Translations under genes and position numbers: made by a program
The notes under the pieces: model-generated
Databases searched by the model: none
What the model was told of the DNA's origin: nothing
The model's input: the letters and a program-made list of their open reading frames with translations, nothing else
NCBI GenBank assembly: GCA_050288085.1
Contig: JBNKDD010000251.1
Coordinates: 1 to 8,440 of the forward strand
Length of the DNA: 8,440 nt
Origin: JBNKDD01 sp050288085
GTDB lineage: Bacteria > Chloroflexota > Anaerolineae > Aggregatilineales > UBA3940
Direction of reading: 5' to 3'
In this document: in pieces, positions 5,948-8,440 of the stretch
Position numbering within the stretch: position 1 is the stretch's first letter
How the letters are laid out: every line of letters starts with the position of its first letter

Positions 5948-8440
5948 ATGCAAGCCAAATCGAACAGGTTTCAAGATACTCACTTAGATGCATTCGACCA
6001 GACGGTATTTAAAGCCGTGTTCGACAATGCACCCAGGGCTATGTTATTGATCAACGATAAAGGTCAATACATTGAAGCCAATCCCGCTGCCAGCGAATTG
6101 ACCGGTTATAGTAAGGTTGAACTTATTCATAATCGGGGATGGGACCTCTGCCAGGAACTTGGGGCCAAACAATGGCAGGACTTCCTCAGGGAAGGACGGC
6201 AGAACGGCGAGTTGGAACTCATGACAAAGGCTGGCAGCAGTGTCAGGGTGGAATATTCAGCAACAGCCAACATCACAACAGGCACTCATCTAATCATTCT
6301 TCAAGATGTTTCTGACGGTACATCTGGACAGGTATCTACCGATCTGGCCAATAAAGTGGTCAAGCACGCCATCAATGGCTTATTAGTGGTTGATTCCCAG
6401 GGGATAATCCGTTTTGTCAATCCAGCCGGGGAAACACTTCTGGGACGACCGGTTGATGATCTGGTGGGGACGAAGTTTGGCTATCCACTGGCTGCTGGCG
6501 AAGATACCGAGTTAGATGTTATTCGCGGTCAAAATGATATCCACACCATTGAACTCCGCACAGTTGCAATTGAATGGGAAGGCAAGCCCGCCATTTTAGC
6601 CTCGCTGTGTGACATTACCAGCCGAAAACAGATGGAAGAGTCTCTGCGTAAGAGTGAAACACGTTATCGAGAGTTATTCGATACCATTACGAGCGGGGTG
6701 GCGGTCTACGAAGCAGTTGATGCGGGTCAGGATTTTGTATTTCGGGAATTCAACCCGGCAGGAGAAAAGATCGAAGGTGTCAATGCCCAGGATGTGTTGG
6801 GAAAACGAGTGACGGAGGTCTTTCCAGGGGTCGGTGATTCAGGCATCCTGGCGACCTTTCAACGCGTCTGGCACACCAGCGAAGCAGAATATGAACCAGA
6901 AGCCATGTACCAGGATGATCACCATGAGAAAACCTGGCGAGAGCATTCAACTTATAAGCTGCCCTCCGGGGAAATCGTGGCAGTCTACAATGACATCACC
7001 GAGCGGCGGCGCTTTGAAGAGACCTTACGTGAAAATGAGCAGCGCTACCGCCGGATGTTCGAAAAGCACAAAGCCATTATGCTGCTGATCGATCCTGATA
7101 CAGGAGATATTTTAGAGGCTAACCAGGCAGCCTGTGATTACTACGGTTATAGTCAGGAAGACCTGACGGCTATGAAGATCAGCGACATTAATACCCTGAG
7201 CGAGCAAGCCATTAAAGAAGAAATGAACCGCGCTCGCCAGGAAGAGCGCAATTACTTTGTCTTCCGCCACCGATTAGCCTCTGGCGAAGTGCGCGATGTC
7301 GAAGTGCAATCCGGGCCAATTGACTTTCAGGGTCAAATCCTGCTGTATTCCATCATTCATGATGTCACCGAGCGCAAACAGGCAGAAGAAGCATTGGAAC
7401 GCGGGCGCGAATTTCTGTCTGCCGTCCTGGACACCATGCCGGTTGGGGTCTGCCTCTCTGATGAAGCAGGCTGCTACCAGATGATGAATAAAACCTACGC
7501 CCAGACATTTGATCTTGATCGGGAAGAAATGCTCGGCCAACACTACACCGTGGTCCTGCCTCCCGATCAGGTTGAATCGGCGAACAAGTTTTTTGAACAA
7601 CTATTAAATGGGGAGGAGGCTCATCTCCCCCTGGAACGCAAACGTCAGCGCAAAGACGGGAGCATCATCTATGTTGCGGCGGCTAATGCATTGGTCAGGA
7701 GTGTAGATGGTCGAAAGATGGTGATCACCACCGTCAGGGATATCAGCTTGCGGAAGCAGGCTGAGTTGGAGCGTGAACAATTAATCGCAGACCTTGAGGC
7801 TTACGCTCACACCGTCGCCCATGACCTCAAGAACCCGATCGGGATCGTCCTGGGTTTCGCTAACATGCTATACGAAGACAAGAATATGTCTCAGGAACAA
7901 ATTGATGAAAGCCTGAGTCACATTATGCAGGTCAGCGAAAAAATGCTCTGCATCATTGACGAACTGCTCCTCCTGTCGAGTGTCCGTCAAATGAAGGAGG
8001 TCAAAACCAAACCTCTCGACATGGAACACCTTGTGGAAAACTCGCTATCCCGCCATTATTTCACGATTGCCCAAAACCAGGTCGCGATCACTTTACCTGA
8101 TGCCTGGCCGGTTGCATTGGGACATGGGGCCTGGATCGAGGAAATATGGAGCAATTACATCAGTAATGCGATCAAGTACGGGGGCACGCCTCCGAAGCTC
8201 GAATTAGGGGCGACCGTTCAGGATGATGGCATGGTACGTTTCTGGCTGCGGGATAATGGCCCCGGCATCGCTCAAGAAGAACAGGAGCAATTATTCACCC
8301 AGTTTACGCGATTTGATGAAATGCGTGCGGAGGGGCACGGCCTGGGATTGTCGATTGTCAAGCGGATAATCGATAAGCTGGGCGGCGAAGTCGGTGTAGA
8401 AAGCGATGGGATACCGGGGAAAGGGTCTATCTTTTATTTC
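5948..8440 (+). CDS. Multi-PAS sensor histidine kinase (five PAS domains), 3' end outside window
   Basis: An uninterrupted frame of 831 codons runs from ATG 5948 to the right edge. It has no stop in the window, and the neighbouring kinase predicts only about ten missing residues. The next in-frame ATG upstream, 5936, would add four residues; I prefer 5948 because GGA at 5938-5940 is well spaced. A TAG at 5915 closes the frame upstream. No TM segment is seen. Five PAS domains lie at about residues 17-122, 133-225, 236-352, 365-475 and 486-601, four of them ending in D-[IV]-[ST] type motifs such as CDITSRKQ, NDITERRR and HDVTERKQ. The H-box AHTVAHDLKNPIG has His625. The ATPase motifs are N736/N740, DNGPG at 769-773, GHGLGL at 796-801 and GKGS at 824-827. 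It is a cytosolic multi-input autokinase. PAS ligands (redox, gas, small molecules) cannot be told from sequence. Confidence 0.93.
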   Translation, partial: MQAKSNRFQDTHLDAFDQTVFKAVFDNAPRAMLLINDKGQYIEANPAASELTGYSKVELIHNRGWDLCQELGAKQWQDFLREGRQNGELELMTKAGSSVRVEYSATANITTGTHLIILQDVSDGTSGQVSTDLANKVVKHAINGLLVVDSQGIIRFVNPAGETLLGRPVDDLVGTKFGYPLAAGEDTELDVIRGQNDIHTIELRTVAIEWEGKPAILASLCDITSRKQMEESLRKSETRYRELFDTITSGVAVYEAVDAGQDFVFREFNPAGEKIEGVNAQDVLGKRVTEVFPGVGDSGILATFQRVWHTSEAEYEPEAMYQDDHHEKTWREHSTYKLPSGEIVAVYNDITERRRFEETLRENEQRYRRMFEKHKAIMLLIDPDTGDILEANQAACDYYGYSQEDLTAMKISDINTLSEQAIKEEMNRARQEERNYFVFRHRLASGEVRDVEVQSGPIDFQGQILLYSIIHDVTERKQAEEALERGREFLSAVLDTMPVGVCLSDEAGCYQMMNKTYAQTFDLDREEMLGQHYTVVLPPDQVESANKFFEQLLNGEEAHLPLERKRQRKDGSIIYVAAANALVRSVDGRKMVITTVRDISLRKQAELEREQLIADLEAYAHTVAHDLKNPIGIVLGFANMLYEDKNMSQEQIDESLSHIMQVSEKMLCIIDELLLLSSVRQMKEVKTKPLDMEHLVENSLSRHYFTIAQNQVAITLPDAWPVALGHGAWIEEIWSNYISNAIKYGGTPPKLELGATVQDDGMVRFWLRDNGPGIAQEEQEQLFTQFTRFDEMRAEGHGLGLSIVKRIIDKLGGEVGVESDGIPGKGSIFYF
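7805..7836 (+). repeat. 32-bp exact repeat over the H-box, copy in the five-PAS kinase
   Basis: Identical to 5024-5055 in the 7TM kinase; covers the codons for the phospho-acceptor His625 and the following DLKN. Confidence 0.85.
8339..8397 (+). repeat. 59-bp exact repeat over the G2 box, copy in the five-PAS kinase
   Basis: Identical to 5567-5625 in the 7TM kinase; after it the two genes diverge by scattered substitutions (for example SEGV versus SDGI) but stay highly similar to the window edge. Confidence 0.88.

Overview
The window reads as bacterial chromosome from a moderate-GC organism (about half GC by eye). All recognisable genes lie on the + strand. I suspect a Chloroflexota (Anaerolineae-like) bacterium. 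The hints are a 7TM-type histidine kinase N-terminus of the His_kinase_N_7TM kind, a PAS-rich kinase repertoire, an orphan two-module PH-like protein and a secreted-looking duplicated Cys domain protein. This is inference from protein style; no marker gene is present.

Layout. (1) Bases 1-751 hold the 3' part of an unrecognised protein: an acidic Pro/Glu/Ala/Gln linker followed by two tandem copies of a Cys-containing beta-rich domain. It ends in a long hairpin terminator. (2) Bases 902-1792 encode a 296-residue conserved-hypothetical protein with two apparent PH-like modules, with a good sigma70-type promoter upstream and a GC-rich terminator downstream. (3) Bases 1917-3767 encode a soluble sensor histidine kinase with about eight TPR repeats. 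(4) Bases 3983-5695 encode a membrane sensor kinase: seven TM segments, one PAS domain, and the kinase core. (5) Bases 5948-8440 encode a third kinase with five PAS domains. It runs off the right edge only about ten residues before its expected end. It has no in-window stop codon but is clearly a real gene. A possible 23-codon leader ORF with a strong Shine-Dalgarno sits directly in front of it.

How the genes fit together. The three kinases carry very different input modules (cytosolic TPR scaffold, membrane 7TM+PAS, cytosolic PAS array) on closely related DHp/catalytic cores with the same H-box style (AHDL[KQ]NP). The last two share exact DNA runs of up to 59 bp in the ATP-binding region. 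This looks like a tandemly duplicated, possibly gene-converted cluster in which several inputs may feed one output. No response regulator or other receiver domain lies in the window, so the output is unseen. The spacers between kinases (about 180-250 bp) contain hairpins, repeated dyads and a possible promoter, so each kinase may be its own transcription unit.

Nothing here is a mobile element, CRISPR array, tRNA or rRNA. The most unusual items are the homogenised kinase cores, the leader-ORF/hairpin arrangement before the third kinase, and a palindrome that supplies the stop codon of the TPR kinase.
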